Counted from the first letter of the stretch, positions 6,552 through 14,209 are shown. The stretch is 21,091 bases of DNA from Saprospiraceae bacterium (GCA_013002625.1 JABDJE010000007.1:1-21091), one strand, 5' to 3'. Numbers and translations are program-made. The notes: a model not told the origin generated them from the sequence alone.

Positions 6552-8825
6552 TCAATCCACGATTTGCAATCTGGCGTATTCAAGCATAATGCGCTTCTCG
6601 GCATTATCGGTCAGTGATTCGAATCGAATAGTGGCTACTTTTCGTTCATCAATTGACAGAACCTCTCCTCTTCCAAACTTCATATGCAGAACGTGTTGAC
6701 CTTCTTTAATTTCAGAAATTGAATTGGGTTTGAAGTCTTTTGGATCAATCGCAAGCTTTTTAGGTGTTGCAGATTTTAAAGGTTTAAAATTGCCAAGGAT
6801 CTTAGGTTCACCAAAACTGGCTTTCTTCTTGATCGTCATGCTGGCTTCAATATTGTCATCGGATATTTCTTCGACAAACCTGCTCGGATCATTGAAGCGC
6901 ATTTGACCATATTGGTACCTGCTATTTGCAAATGATAAGCATAGATATTCTTCCGCACGGGTTATGGCGACATAGAACAATCGTCGTTCTTCATCCAATT
7001 GCTCAGGGTCAGATAAAGACATATATGACGGAAATAGATTTTCCTCCAGCCCAACTACAAATACAGATTTGAATTCAAGCCCTTTGGCTGCATGTACTGA
7101 AAGGAGGGTTACTGTATCCTTGTTTTCGGTATCCTCATCCTGATCTGTCATCAGTGAGATGGTCTGTAAAAAATGTGAGAGTGTTCTTTCTTGCTTATCT
7201 ATATCTTCTCCCTCATCAAGTACATCATCTTCTGTGAATTGCTGTACACCATCCAGAAGTGCATTGATATTGTCTATCCTATTTTGGGCTTCAAAACTGT
7301 TTTCTGATTTTAAAAGGTCAACTATGCCTGATTGCTTAACTATAAATACTGCGGCTTCATAGGCATCAGCTGTTTCAGCTTTGGCCCGACATTTTTTAAT
7401 TATTTCGACAAAAGATCCGATGGATTTACGGGCGCGTGCCGAAAGCTCAATAGTACTCAGGCATTGCCACATGGACAATTCATTGTCATTGGCTAATTGA
7501 ATAAGATTGTTGACGGTCGTTTGCCCAACACCACGTTTGGGATAATTAATAACCCGTTTCAATGCTTCATCATCCTTTGAATTAATCGAAAGGCGCAAAT
7601 AAGCAATGACATCTCTTATCTCCTTACGTTGATAAAAAGATTGGCCTCCATAGATTCTGTATGGGATATTATATCTTCTGAGGTGCTCTTCAAATACCCT
7701 GGATTGTGCATTGGTACGGTATAAAATGGCAATGTTGCTATTCGATAAATTAAACCTGTTTTTTTGTTCTACAATACTGTCAGCCACGCGTTTGCCTTCT
7801 TCGGTATCAGACATGGCTTTGATGATCTTAATCTTATTGCCTTCTATTTTGTCAGTCCAGATTTTCTTTTGTATCTGTCTCTTATTATAGGTAATGACCT
7901 GGTTGGCGGCCTCCACAATGTGGCTTGTCGATCTATAATTCTGTTCGAGCTTGAATGTTTGTACTTCAGGGAAATCATGTTCAAACTGGAGTATGTTTTC
8001 AATTGTTGCCCCTCTGAATGAGTATATACTTTGGGCATCGTCACCAACAATACATACATTTTGAGGACTGCCTTGATATATAGCAAACAGTTTTAAAATT
8101 TCATACTGGAGGAAATTGGTATCCTGAAACTCGTCCACCATGATATATCTAAATTGCTGTTGATACTTGGCTCTTATGTTGTCAGGGTTTTGATAGAGCA
8201 GTCGGAACATCTGAAGCAAAAGGTCATCAAAATCCATGGCTCCAGCACGTTGGCATTTCGCTACATATTTTTCATAAATTTTATGCGTCATGTGTCGGCG
8301 ATTCATTCTATCGTGCTCCATGAGTTCTTCGTTTGCAACATACATTTTGGGGGTAATGAGGTTGCTCTTTGCACTTGAAATTCTTGATTTAATTGCGCCT
8401 ACATTGTAGGTTTTGGTATCGAGCCCCATAGTCTTGATAACTTCTTTGATAACGCTCTTGGTATCATCGGTATCATAAATACTGAAGTCATTAGGATATC
8501 CCAATCTGTGGGCTTCTACACGTAAAATTCTCGCAAATAGTGAGTGAAATGTGCCAGCCCAAACCTTGAAAGCATCGGGACCAACCACTTTTTCAATTCT
8601 GCTTTTCATCTCTGAAGCAGCTTTGTTCGTAAAAGTCAGCGCTAAAATCTGATAGGGAGGCACGCCAGATTTCAAGAGATGGGCAATACGGTATGTCAAA
8701 ACCCTTGTTTTTCCTGACCCGGGTCCTGCTATTACCATTACGGGGCCGTCCAATGTGGTCACCGCTTGCTTCTGAATATCATTTAACTCGTCTAGATAAC
8801 TTTTTTGTACGTCCAGTTCATGCAT
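6552..8825 (-). CDS. pcrA: UvrD/PcrA-type superfamily 1A DNA helicase
   Basis: This ATP-driven 3'-5' DNA helicase of 757 residues acts in nucleotide excision and other repair and in removing blocked complexes. SF1A motifs are in order: Walker A GPGSGKT at 34-40, motif Ia TFTNKAA at 64-70, motif II DEFQDTN at 231-237, motif III GDDAQSIYSFRGA at 261-273, EQNYRS (motif IV), the TVTLLSVHAAKGLEF segment (motif V) and YVAITRAEE (motif VI). The C-terminal GQHVLHMKFGRGEVLSID segment matches the Tudor-like tail of PcrA/UvrD proteins, which in known members contacts RNA polymerase. UvrD versus PcrA is a naming choice between close orthologues. Downstream, 82 nt separate it from the Gfo/Idh/MocA gene. 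uvrB lies about 6 kb away in another unit. Confidence 0.95.
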   Translation of the reverse strand: MHELDVQKSYLDELNDIQKQAVTTLDGPVMVIAGPGSGKTRVLTYRIAHLLKSGVPPYQILALTFTNKAASEMKSRIEKVVGPDAFKVWAGTFHSLFARILRVEAHRLGYPNDFSIYDTDDTKSVIKEVIKTMGLDTKTYNVGAIKSRISSAKSNLITPKMYVANEELMEHDRMNRRHMTHKIYEKYVAKCQRAGAMDFDDLLLQMFRLLYQNPDNIRAKYQQQFRYIMVDEFQDTNFLQYEILKLFAIYQGSPQNVCIVGDDAQSIYSFRGATIENILQFEHDFPEVQTFKLEQNYRSTSHIVEAANQVITYNKRQIQKKIWTDKIEGNKIKIIKAMSDTEEGKRVADSIVEQKNRFNLSNSNIAILYRTNAQSRVFEEHLRRYNIPYRIYGGQSFYQRKEIRDVIAYLRLSINSKDDEALKRVINYPKRGVGQTTVNNLIQLANDNELSMWQCLSTIELSARARKSIGSFVEIIKKCRAKAETADAYEAAVFIVKQSGIVDLLKSENSFEAQNRIDNINALLDGVQQFTEDDVLDEGEDIDKQERTLSHFLQTISLMTDQDEDTENKDTVTLLSVHAAKGLEFKSVFVVGLEENLFPSYMSLSDPEQLDEERRLFYVAITRAEEYLCLSFANSRYQYGQMRFNDPSRFVEEISDDNIEASMTIKKKASFGEPKILGNFKPLKSATPKKLAIDPKDFKPNSISEIKEGQHVLHMKFGRGEVLSIDERKVATIRFESLTDNAEKRIMLEYARLQIVD

Positions 8826-8918
8826 CTTCCAAAGGTCTTAAATATTGATATATTACTAAATATAATATGTAGAAAATTCTAAGCTTGTTATACTTTTATC
8901 AATTTAGATCAAAATTGT

Positions 8919-9626
8919 TTGAATTTGTCCTTCGCAGATACTGTAAAAGATTTTCTTTTTTTCTTAATGGCGCCCACTGCTCTGAGACCTGAAAGAAGTC
9001 AAATCGGATTGTCAAACATAATCGGGCTGTTCTTAATCATATTTTTTGCAGATCTGATTTTGTTTGGGAGTATCATGCATATTCTTGGTATTGATCAGAT
9101 GGACCATAAAATCGACAAGGCATTAGTGGAAAACGGTAAAATCTTCATAATCATTGCAGCAGTAATTGTGGCGCCATTGACAGAGGAGTTTCTATTTAGG
9201 TTTCCTTTGAGGCATTGCAGAGCCACTTTTTTCCTGCTTACAACATCATTTATATACATATTATTGGAGGGGTTGAACTTAAACATCCATGTTGTACTCA
9301 ATGTGATAATTGTATTATTTGTGGCTACACTTCTCACATTGGTGATAATGGACAAGGCATTTGGTTGGTGGGAAAGAATATTCAAAAACTACTTTCCACT
9401 CATTTTCTACTATGTCGTAGCTGTTTTTGCCTTCTTGCACATCTATAATTTTGATATTTCGACAGTCAATTGGTATTATGCACCATTCATGGTGATTCCC
9501 CAATTTATTTTGGGTATTTATCTGGGGTATGTGCGTTTAAGAAATAATATTTGGTCAAGTGTGCTAATACATGCAATAAATAATATAATTCCATTAATCC
9601 TATTTTTCTCTATTGGTGTTGAATAG
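8919..9626 (+). CDS. CPBP-family intramembrane metalloprotease-like protein
   Basis: This 235-residue polytopic membrane protein carries CPBP (Abi/CAAX-protease-like) motifs: EEFLFR at 89-94 (the EExxxR motif), His174 in FAFLH, and HAINN at 218-222 (HxxxN-type motif). These residues sit in hydrophobic helices, as in the Rce1-like fold, so the protein may cleave peptides in the membrane; no substrate can be named. The start is a TTG at 8919. An in-frame ATG at 8967 would give 219 residues, but the preceding DTVKDFLFFLMAP resembles the amphipathic N-terminus common in such proteins. A TACTTTTA box (8891-8898) is a weak promoter candidate. The gene diverges from uvrD/pcrA across 93 bp. Confidence 0.8.
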   Translation: MNLSFADTVKDFLFFLMAPTALRPERSQIGLSNIIGLFLIIFFADLILFGSIMHILGIDQMDHKIDKALVENGKIFIIIAAVIVAPLTEEFLFRFPLRHCRATFFLLTTSFIYILLEGLNLNIHVVLNVIIVLFVATLLTLVIMDKAFGWWERIFKNYFPLIFYYVVAVFAFLHIYNFDISTVNWYYAPFMVIPQFILGIYLGYVRLRNNIWSSVLIHAINNIIPLILFFSIGVE

Positions 9627-9663
9627 CAGCCTATTTTCGGTTTTCATCCCGTCCATTTTAAAA

Positions 9664-9686
9664 TATTTCACTCAAAAATTGAAATA
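9664..9686. repeat. Inverted repeat overlapping the upstream part of the dksA-like promoter
   Basis: TATTTCA (9664-9670) and its exact complement TGAAATA (9680-9686) are spaced by 9 nt, ending 4 nt before the -7 box at 9691. The position covers the -33 region, where no TTG is found, so a bound protein could activate or repress. Chance occurrence in AT-rich DNA is possible. Confidence 0.35.
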
Positions 9687-9690
9687 CCCT

Positions 9691-9698
9691 TATCTTTG
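9691..9698 (+). promoter_or_regulatory. Bacteroidota-type -7 promoter box
   Basis: TATCTTTG is a full match to the -7 consensus TAnnTTTG of the Bacteroidota primary sigma factor. It would start transcription near 9703-9706, about 42-45 nt before the dksA-like ATG at 9748. No TTG is visible at the usual -33 distance. It probably drives the dksA-like gene and lspA. Confidence 0.65.
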
Positions 9699-9747
9699 CG
9701 ACTTCAAATTTATTCGTCAGAACGCTTAAATCTCAAAACGGCATCTT

Positions 9748-10116
9748 ATGGCAAAGAAGACACGCTACAGCGATAAGGAGTTAGAAATGTTTGATAAACT
9801 CTTAGTTCAGAAGCTTGAAAAAGCCAATGAAGAGCTTGATTATTATCTTAATCAGATCCAGGAGCTGGCAGAAAGAGAGGAAACAAAAATTAAGGGTTTG
9901 GACGATGGAAACGGAACGCTTGAAAGTGAAAGATTGCAATCTATGGCAGCACGCCAACGCAAGTTGATACAGCATCTTGATAATGCGAGGATACGTATTA
10001 AAAACAAGGTATACGGGGTATGCAGGGATTCTGGGACTTTAATTTCCAAAGAAAGGCTCAAGGCTGTTCCGCACGCAACGCTTAGTATACAGGCGAAGCA
10101 AAAAAGAACAAGATAA
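9748..10116 (+). CDS. DksA/TraR-type regulator with degenerate zinc finger
   Basis: The 122-residue protein has the DksA layout: an N-terminal helical coiled coil (about residues 8-85, rich in Glu, Lys and Gln) with an acidic turn around Asp52-Asp53, then a short C-terminal globular segment YGVCRDSGTLISKERL followed by KAVPHATLSI. DksA proteins reach into the RNA polymerase secondary channel and tune transcription, often with ppGpp. The usual four zinc cysteines are reduced to one (Cys92); the second position is Ser95 and the later pair is replaced in the VPHATLSIQAK segment. This zinc-free form is common in Bacteroidota relatives, so it is a lineage variant and not a broken gene. It is followed 32 nt later by lspA and preceded by a clear -7 box. 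Confidence 0.87.
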   Translation: MAKKTRYSDKELEMFDKLLVQKLEKANEELDYYLNQIQELAEREETKIKGLDDGNGTLESERLQSMAARQRKLIQHLDNARIRIKNKVYGVCRDSGTLISKERLKAVPHATLSIQAKQKRTR

Positions 10117-10148
10117 TTTAACTGATCTCGATAAATAGAACATAGGAA

Positions 10149-10823
10149 TTGAAAAACTCGTGGCTGCTGATTGCTGTAATTTTTGTTATTGTTCTAATTG
10201 ATCAATGCCTTAAATTCTACATTAAACTCAATTTTACAATTGGTGAAGGATTCGATATTCTAGGCTTGTCCTGGGCTAAAATTCATTTTATTGAAAATAA
10301 AGGAATGGCCTTCGGCCTGGAGTTTGGTGGTGAGCTTGGTAAGTATGTATTGAGCCTGTTCAGAATAGGTATGGTGGTCTTTCTCGCTTATATTCTTAGA
10401 GGGATGATGCGGGATAAGGAATCTCTAGGCCTACAAATCAGTTTTGCATTAATCATTGCCGGTGCTCTTGGGAACATTATCGATAGTGCTTTCTATGGAC
10501 TTATATTCTCTGAATCAGGTTATCATAATATGAATGCCATTGCTACATTATTCCCTGAGGGTGGGGGATATGCGCCTTTTCTACAAGGAAAAGTTGTAGA
10601 TATGTTTTATTTCCCAATGGTCGACACCTACTTACCTGAATGGTTTCCATTCTGGGGAGGAGAACGTTTTCAGTTTTTCCGTCCGGTATTCAATGTAGCG
10701 GATTCGGCAATAAGTATAGGTGTTGCCTTGATTCTGATTTTTCACAGATCATATTTCCTATCCAAGGAAAAACAGAAATCCGAGGCTGACAAGACTCAAC
10801 TTGTCAGTTCAGAAGAAGAATGA
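10149..10823 (+). CDS. lspA: Lipoprotein signal peptidase (signal peptidase II)
   Basis: LspA cleaves signal peptides from prolipoproteins in the inner membrane after lipid attachment to the lipobox cysteine. The catalytic aspartates are visible: Asp112 in GALGNIIDSAFYG and Asp185 in FNVADSAISIG, with the conserved ENKGMAFG at 49-56 and DQCLKFY near residue 18. Membrane helices are at about 5-18, 66-84, 95-113 and 183-199. At 224 residues it exceeds the usual 160-170, mainly through two inserts between the catalytic aspartates (about 118-147 and 157-178), as often in Bacteroidota. The start is a TTG at 10149 with AGGA just upstream at 10144-10147; no ATG lies near. It follows the dksA-like gene by 32 nt and ends 8 nt before a convergent ArsR-type gene. 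Confidence 0.94.
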   Translation: MKNSWLLIAVIFVIVLIDQCLKFYIKLNFTIGEGFDILGLSWAKIHFIENKGMAFGLEFGGELGKYVLSLFRIGMVVFLAYILRGMMRDKESLGLQISFALIIAGALGNIIDSAFYGLIFSESGYHNMNAIATLFPEGGGYAPFLQGKVVDMFYFPMVDTYLPEWFPFWGGERFQFFRPVFNVADSAISIGVALILIFHRSYFLSKEKQKSEADKTQLVSSEEE

Positions 10824-10831
10824 GTACTGTT

Positions 10832-11140
10832 TTAAATAGTTGCGAGGTAGTTCTTTACCGCACTTTCAGCTCGTTCTAACACTGGATAATTAATGCTGTA
10901 GTGCATGAACTTCCCTTCTTTCTTTACAGTTAGTACACCTGCCATTTTCAACAACCTCAAATGCTGAGATGTGACAGATTGCTCGATTTTAAGGGTATTA
11001 TAAATTTTATTAACGTTTATAATACCTTGAGAATCAATAAATTCGAGAATTTTTAACCGCAAAGGATGGGCCAAAGCTTTCATGAGTATAGAGGAATACT
11101 GTAGCTTTTCATTGTCAAACCTAACCTTAGTCTTCATCAT
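10832..11140 (-). CDS. ArsR-family winged-helix regulator without cysteines (1)
   Basis: This 102-residue winged-helix protein fits the ArsR/SmtB fold: ALAHPLRLKILEFI (about 22-35), then the helix-turn-helix VNKIYNTLKIEQSVTSQHLR (43-62) and the wing LTVKKEGKFMHYSI (70-83). It contains no cysteine, so the classic metal site (ELCVCD-type) is absent, and the last helix shows no His/Asp metal pattern. It is thus unlikely to sense thiophilic metals; the signal is unknown. It resembles its neighbour at 11331-11669, especially over IEQSVTSQHLRLLKMAGV versus LEQSVASQHLAILRRAGV, which points to an old duplication. It converges on lspA with 8 nt between the stops. A promoter-like box lies at 11184-11191. 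Confidence 0.87.
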   Translation of the reverse strand: MMKTKVRFDNEKLQYSSILMKALAHPLRLKILEFIDSQGIINVNKIYNTLKIEQSVTSQHLRLLKMAGVLTVKKEGKFMHYSINYPVLERAESAVKNYLATI

Positions 11141-11183
11141 TAGTTTACTTAGTTTTCTTACTTGTTAATAGACCCTATGAAAA

Positions 11184-11191
11184 CAAAGATG
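11184..11191 (-). promoter_or_regulatory. Candidate -7 box for the first ArsR-type gene
   Basis: On the minus strand this reads CATCTTTG, one base off TAnnTTTG, followed by TTT. It lies about 44 nt before the ArsR-type start at 11140. The second ArsR-type gene has a similar TCTTTGTTT core at 11773-11780. No -33 TTG is clear. Confidence 0.35.
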
Positions 11192-11270
11192 ATAAATTCT
11201 TTCGGTTTTAAAAAAATATTAGTAAAAAAATTAATTTGTTAAGTGCTAGTAATGTGCAGTATACATATAC

Positions 11271-11304
11271 AAAAAGTTGTTAATCTAATGATCAACAACT
11301 TTTT
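11271..11304 (-). terminator. Bidirectional-type hairpin terminator after the second ArsR-type gene
   Basis: An 11-bp perfect stem (11271-11281 with 11294-11304) is extended inside, after one A-C mismatch, by ATC/GAT around the loop TAAT. Each strand ends in TTTTT, so it could work in both directions. The likely user is the ArsR-type gene on the minus strand, whose stop at 11331 is 26 nt upstream. It would separate that gene from the first ArsR-type gene. Confidence 0.7.
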
Positions 11305-11330
11305 ATAAGTTAATATCTAAGTAGAAAATA

Positions 11331-11669
11331 TTACCCTGCTAACTCTTCTACGAGTTTAGATATTTGATTCAATCTGTCTTTGTCTAAAGAATAATAAATA
11401 AACTTACCCTGTCTTTCAGTGAGGACAACGCCCGCTCTCCTAAGGATGGCAAGGTGTTGAGACGCTACGGATTGCTCCAACCTAAGTTTGATATAGATAT
11501 CCGTAACAGTCATAGTCTGGCTGTCTTCTAACAGATCAATTATACGTTGACGTAATTTGTGATTAACGGCTCTTAATACAAGTACCGCCTTTCTGAGATC
11601 TGCATAGTCCAACTGTATATCCTTCCCACCTTTTTTCAGGGTAACAGTTTCGTTCTTTTTATTTCTCAT
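11331..11669 (-). CDS. ArsR-family winged-helix regulator without cysteines (2)
   Basis: This 112-residue regulator has a basic N-terminal tail (RNKKNETVTLKKGGK), then the ArsR-type domain: LRAVNHKLRQRIIDLL (about 32-47), the helix-turn-helix VTDIYIKLRLEQSVASQHLA (55-74) and the wing VLTERQGKFIYYSLD (82-96). There is no cysteine, and I see no His/Asp metal pattern in the final helix, so metal sensing as in ArsR, SmtB or CzrA is unlikely. It is a paralogue of the protein encoded at 10832-11140. The terminator at 11271-11304 follows, and about 150 nt upstream of the start lies tsaB on the same strand, with a palindrome and an 8-bp direct repeat between them (11705-11731). It may control itself or its neighbour (inference). 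Confidence 0.87.
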   Translation of the reverse strand: MRNKKNETVTLKKGGKDIQLDYADLRKAVLVLRAVNHKLRQRIIDLLEDSQTMTVTDIYIKLRLEQSVASQHLAILRRAGVVLTERQGKFIYYSLDKDRLNQISKLVEELAG

Positions 11670-11704
11670 AGGTAAGTTTTAATAAAGTTGATTTAATACG
11701 ACTA

Positions 11705-11731
11705 GGTTAATAACCAAAACTGTACCAAAAC
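11705..11731. promoter_or_regulatory. Palindrome plus direct repeat upstream of the second ArsR-type gene
   Basis: GGTTAATAACC (11705-11715) is palindromic around its central base, and ACCAAAAC occurs twice, at 11713-11720 and 11724-11731, spaced by TGT. On the minus strand these lie in the probable 5' leader of the ArsR-type gene that starts at 11669. They could be operator half-sites for that regulator; this is inference from position and symmetry. Confidence 0.35.
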
Positions 11732-11772
11732 CTTTTATCCGAGTAGGTTTATATTTATAACTAGCTGATAAA

Positions 11773-11780
11773 CAAAGACA
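11773..11780 (-). promoter_or_regulatory. Candidate -7 box for the second ArsR-type gene
   Basis: The minus strand reads TGTCTTTG, one base off TAnnTTTG, and continues TTT as at the first ArsR-type gene. A TTGACA with TATTAT 18 nt later lies just upstream on the same strand, so the real promoter element is uncertain. The leader would be about 95 nt. Confidence 0.35.
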
Positions 11781-11818
11781 TATAATATTAATGAAATCTT
11801 AAATTTGTCAACTACTTA

Positions 11819-12496
11819 TCAAAAAAGAGGCTTTTTCGACTTTGTAATATGAGGCGGCTTGAAGTAAGTAGGGCTAAAATAAGCCACATCCTCAAATTCT
11901 TTGAGTTGATATTTTTTATAGGCCAGATTAATCAAATAACTGGCAAGAGGGTCCATTTGGCGATACTGATAATCTTTTCGACTAAGGTGTTTGTTGACTT
12001 TTTCAGCAGCATCACCACATACCAATACGTTTTCATAGTCCGAAAAGCTGCCTTCGCTGAGAATATGATTTGTCATTTCGACCTCTGGGCTTAGATCTTG
12101 GTTATAAATTGCACAGTAGACCTCCTCGCGTCGAGCATCGATCACAGGTATTATATATTTAAATTTTCCCGAATCCGTCTGTCTAACATAATCTGCTATA
12201 CATAAAAGTGTATTGATGCCAATGAGGGGTTTGTCCAAGGCATAACAAATAGCTTTTGCAGCAGAAGTACCGACCCTCAAGCCGGTATATGATCCTGGAC
12301 CCGATGAAAGTGCAACAGCCTCAATATCATTAATTGTGTATCCCGCTTCCTTTACACATCTATCAATAATCAGTGTTATTTCCTTACTGTGTCGCATAAC
12401 TTCAGTCGTTTTTGCCTCGCTTAAAAGGCGACCATCCAAACCGATCGCAGCGGAACATAAATTTGCTGAAGTTTCCAAATGCAGTATGAGCCCCAT
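11819..12496 (-). CDS. tsaB: tRNA threonylcarbamoyladenosine biosynthesis protein TsaB
   Basis: TsaB (YeaZ) partners TsaD, and with TsaE helps place the threonylcarbamoyl group on A37 of ANN-decoding tRNAs in the cytosol. The 225-residue protein has the ASKHA-fold N-terminus (GLILHLETSANLCSAAIG), the segment RHSKEITLIIDR at about 35-46, and the family signature SSGPGSYTGLRVGTS at 64-78. Its length is in the usual range and it lacks the full metal-binding pattern of TsaD, as expected of the non-catalytic partner. It starts 11 nt after the ctpA stop on the same strand, so ctpA and tsaB are probably one unit; the AT-rich gap to the second ArsR-type gene holds no clear terminator for it. Confidence 0.93.
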   Translation of the reverse strand: MGLILHLETSANLCSAAIGLDGRLLSEAKTTEVMRHSKEITLIIDRCVKEAGYTINDIEAVALSSGPGSYTGLRVGTSAAKAICYALDKPLIGINTLLCIADYVRQTDSGKFKYIIPVIDARREEVYCAIYNQDLSPEVEMTNHILSEGSFSDYENVLVCGDAAEKVNKHLSRKDYQYRQMDPLASYLINLAYKKYQLKEFEDVAYFSPTYFKPPHITKSKKPLF

Positions 12497-12507
12497 TGTG
12501 TTGAGTT

Positions 12508-14148
12508 CTATTGCGGACGAAGAATCTGATTGTACCTGTCGTTGTCTTTTAACAAGGACACGGCTTCTACTATTTCAGAATCATCTTCAAGACTTTGATA
12601 TATTTTTCCTTCCTGAAATCTCAATCTTGTTGCAATTTCCAATTCAATACGATCGATGATATCTTCTTTATATATTTCAATCGCGCGATCATCATAACTG
12701 GATATTTTTGAAACAAGAGATTCAAGATCTTTTTTTATCGTATCGTCATACTGATCATCCAGATCTGATTGTAAATTTTTAAGCAGTTTTTCCTGACTGC
12801 TTTCAAAATCAAACCGTGTATTTCGAACATAAGCTTTAAAATCTTCATAATCTTCAAATACTACTTCCTCAAGAAGCGTATCCTGATATTCTGCAGATTG
12901 CATATAGTCCGTCACGAACTTAAAAATTATATGACTTTGTTCTAAAGCCTTCAGATAGTCAGATTTTTCTATTGGCTTAAGAAAAACATCCGGGCTCACG
13001 CCCCCTCCATCAAGAACAGTTCTTCCACCTTTGGTTTTAAACTTAGCCCTTTTGCTGTCCGGAATATCAACCGGCTCTCCATCCTTATATTCAACACTTT
13101 GTATACATCGGCCACTAGGAATATAATATTTAGAGGTTGTAAGTTTTACCTGAGATTGATAACCTACCTGAGTTGTATTTTGAACCAATCCTTTGCCATA
13201 GCTGCGTTGTCCCATTAGAACACCGCGATCATAGTCCTGAATTGTGCCGGATACAATTTCTGAAGCTGATGCTGAATTTTTATTGATGAGTACCACAAGT
13301 GGCATATCATCTGTAACAGGTAAATCTTGTGTTGAATAACTAACATCGCGTTCGCGTACCTTGCTTTTTACACTCACAACCTCTTGTCCTTTTGGTATGA
13401 ATATGTTTGAAACCTTTATAGCTTCTGCTAAAAGTCCCCCACCATTATATCTCAGGTCCAGAATGATCCCTTTCATGTTGGGGTTTTCATTACGCATGTT
13501 GCGAATTGCCTGCCTTATATTCTTAGAAGCACCCATTGTAAAGGTGGTGAGTGAAACATAAGCTACATCCGGATCAACCCATCCACTGTATGGTACATTT
13601 GGAATGTCTACTTCCTCGCGCACGAGGTCTACGTCAAAAGGCAAAGATTCTCCTGGGCGTTGAATAGTGAGATTCACATTCGTACCGGGAACGCCTCGAT
13701 ATATTTGAGTCACTTCATCGCGTGTCTTGCCTTTGGTTGACATTCCTTCTATGGCAATAATTTGGTCTCCGGCTTTCAATCCAACTTCCAGAACAGGGCT
13801 GTCGGCATAGGGCTCTACAATAGTTACATAATCATCTATTTTTGATACAATGGCTCCAATACCCTGATATTTACCATCGGTACTTATTCTGTAGCTTGTA
13901 ACTTCTGATTCTGAAATGTAGTTTGTATATGGATCGAGGGATCCCACCATAGCATCAAGTCCAACAGACATCAATTGGGTTGGATCTATATCGTCAACGT
14001 AATTTGCATTCAATTCTTTATAGACATTTATAAAGATTTCAATGTTCTTTGAGATCTCGTATAACTTGTCTTTATATGCATAATTGAACGCGCTTCCTAC
14101 AACCACAACACCTGTAAGAACTGCGATTAGCCATTTTCTATTAATCAT
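12508..14148 (-). CDS. ctpA: S41 carboxy-terminal processing protease, CtpA type
   Basis: This 546-residue periplasmic serine protease has an N-terminal membrane segment (about residues 6-23, WLIAVLTGVVVVGSAF), a helical region, a PDZ domain (about 95-170, with GIGAIVSKIDDYVTIVEPY and LKAGDQIIAIEG) and the S41 core. The Ser-Lys dyad is Ser294 in NKNSASASE and Lys319 in SYGKGLVQ, spaced 25 apart, with Asp305 between, as known from Prc-type enzymes. GIILDLRYNGGGLL at about 227-240 is the conserved oxyanion-side segment. A C-terminal helical tail of about 150 residues follows. Such enzymes trim or degrade envelope proteins from the C-terminus. It lies between the alpha/beta hydrolase gene (61 nt upstream) and tsaB (11 nt downstream). 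The 61-nt gap holds a weak nested hairpin with no T-tract. Confidence 0.93.
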   Translation of the reverse strand: MINRKWLIAVLTGVVVVGSAFNYAYKDKLYEISKNIEIFINVYKELNANYVDDIDPTQLMSVGLDAMVGSLDPYTNYISESEVTSYRISTDGKYQGIGAIVSKIDDYVTIVEPYADSPVLEVGLKAGDQIIAIEGMSTKGKTRDEVTQIYRGVPGTNVNLTIQRPGESLPFDVDLVREEVDIPNVPYSGWVDPDVAYVSLTTFTMGASKNIRQAIRNMRNENPNMKGIILDLRYNGGGLLAEAIKVSNIFIPKGQEVVSVKSKVRERDVSYSTQDLPVTDDMPLVVLINKNSASASEIVSGTIQDYDRGVLMGQRSYGKGLVQNTTQVGYQSQVKLTTSKYYIPSGRCIQSVEYKDGEPVDIPDSKRAKFKTKGGRTVLDGGGVSPDVFLKPIEKSDYLKALEQSHIIFKFVTDYMQSAEYQDTLLEEVVFEDYEDFKAYVRNTRFDFESSQEKLLKNLQSDLDDQYDDTIKKDLESLVSKISSYDDRAIEIYKEDIIDRIELEIATRLRFQEGKIYQSLEDDSEIVEAVSLLKDNDRYNQILRPQ

Positions 14149-14209
14149 CTTGGATGTATTTAAGTAATATAGAAACGAATGTAACGCATTCCTTGGTTTC
14201 CAACTCTTA

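Noticed and set aside
8919..9626. The CPBP (Abi-like) protein as part of a phage-defence or bacteriocin-immunity system.
   Set aside because: Its neighbours are housekeeping genes (uvrD/pcrA, dksA-like, lspA), and no toxin, bacteriocin or defence gene is seen.
9748..10116. Possibility that the DksA-like gene is a decayed pseudogene because zinc cysteines are missing.
   Set aside because: The frame is intact, has a good promoter box, and the replaced residues match the form I know from Bacteroidota relatives.
10832..11669. The ArsR-type pair as part of an arsenic or metal resistance operon.
   Set aside because: Neither protein has cysteines, and no efflux pump, arsenate reductase or metal chaperone gene is nearby.
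14172..14200. Nested hairpin (GAAAC/GTTTC outside GAATG/CATTC) between the hydrolase gene and ctpA.
   Set aside because: The stem is interrupted by a 4-nt bulge and has no T-tract on the minus strand, so it does not support a terminator call.
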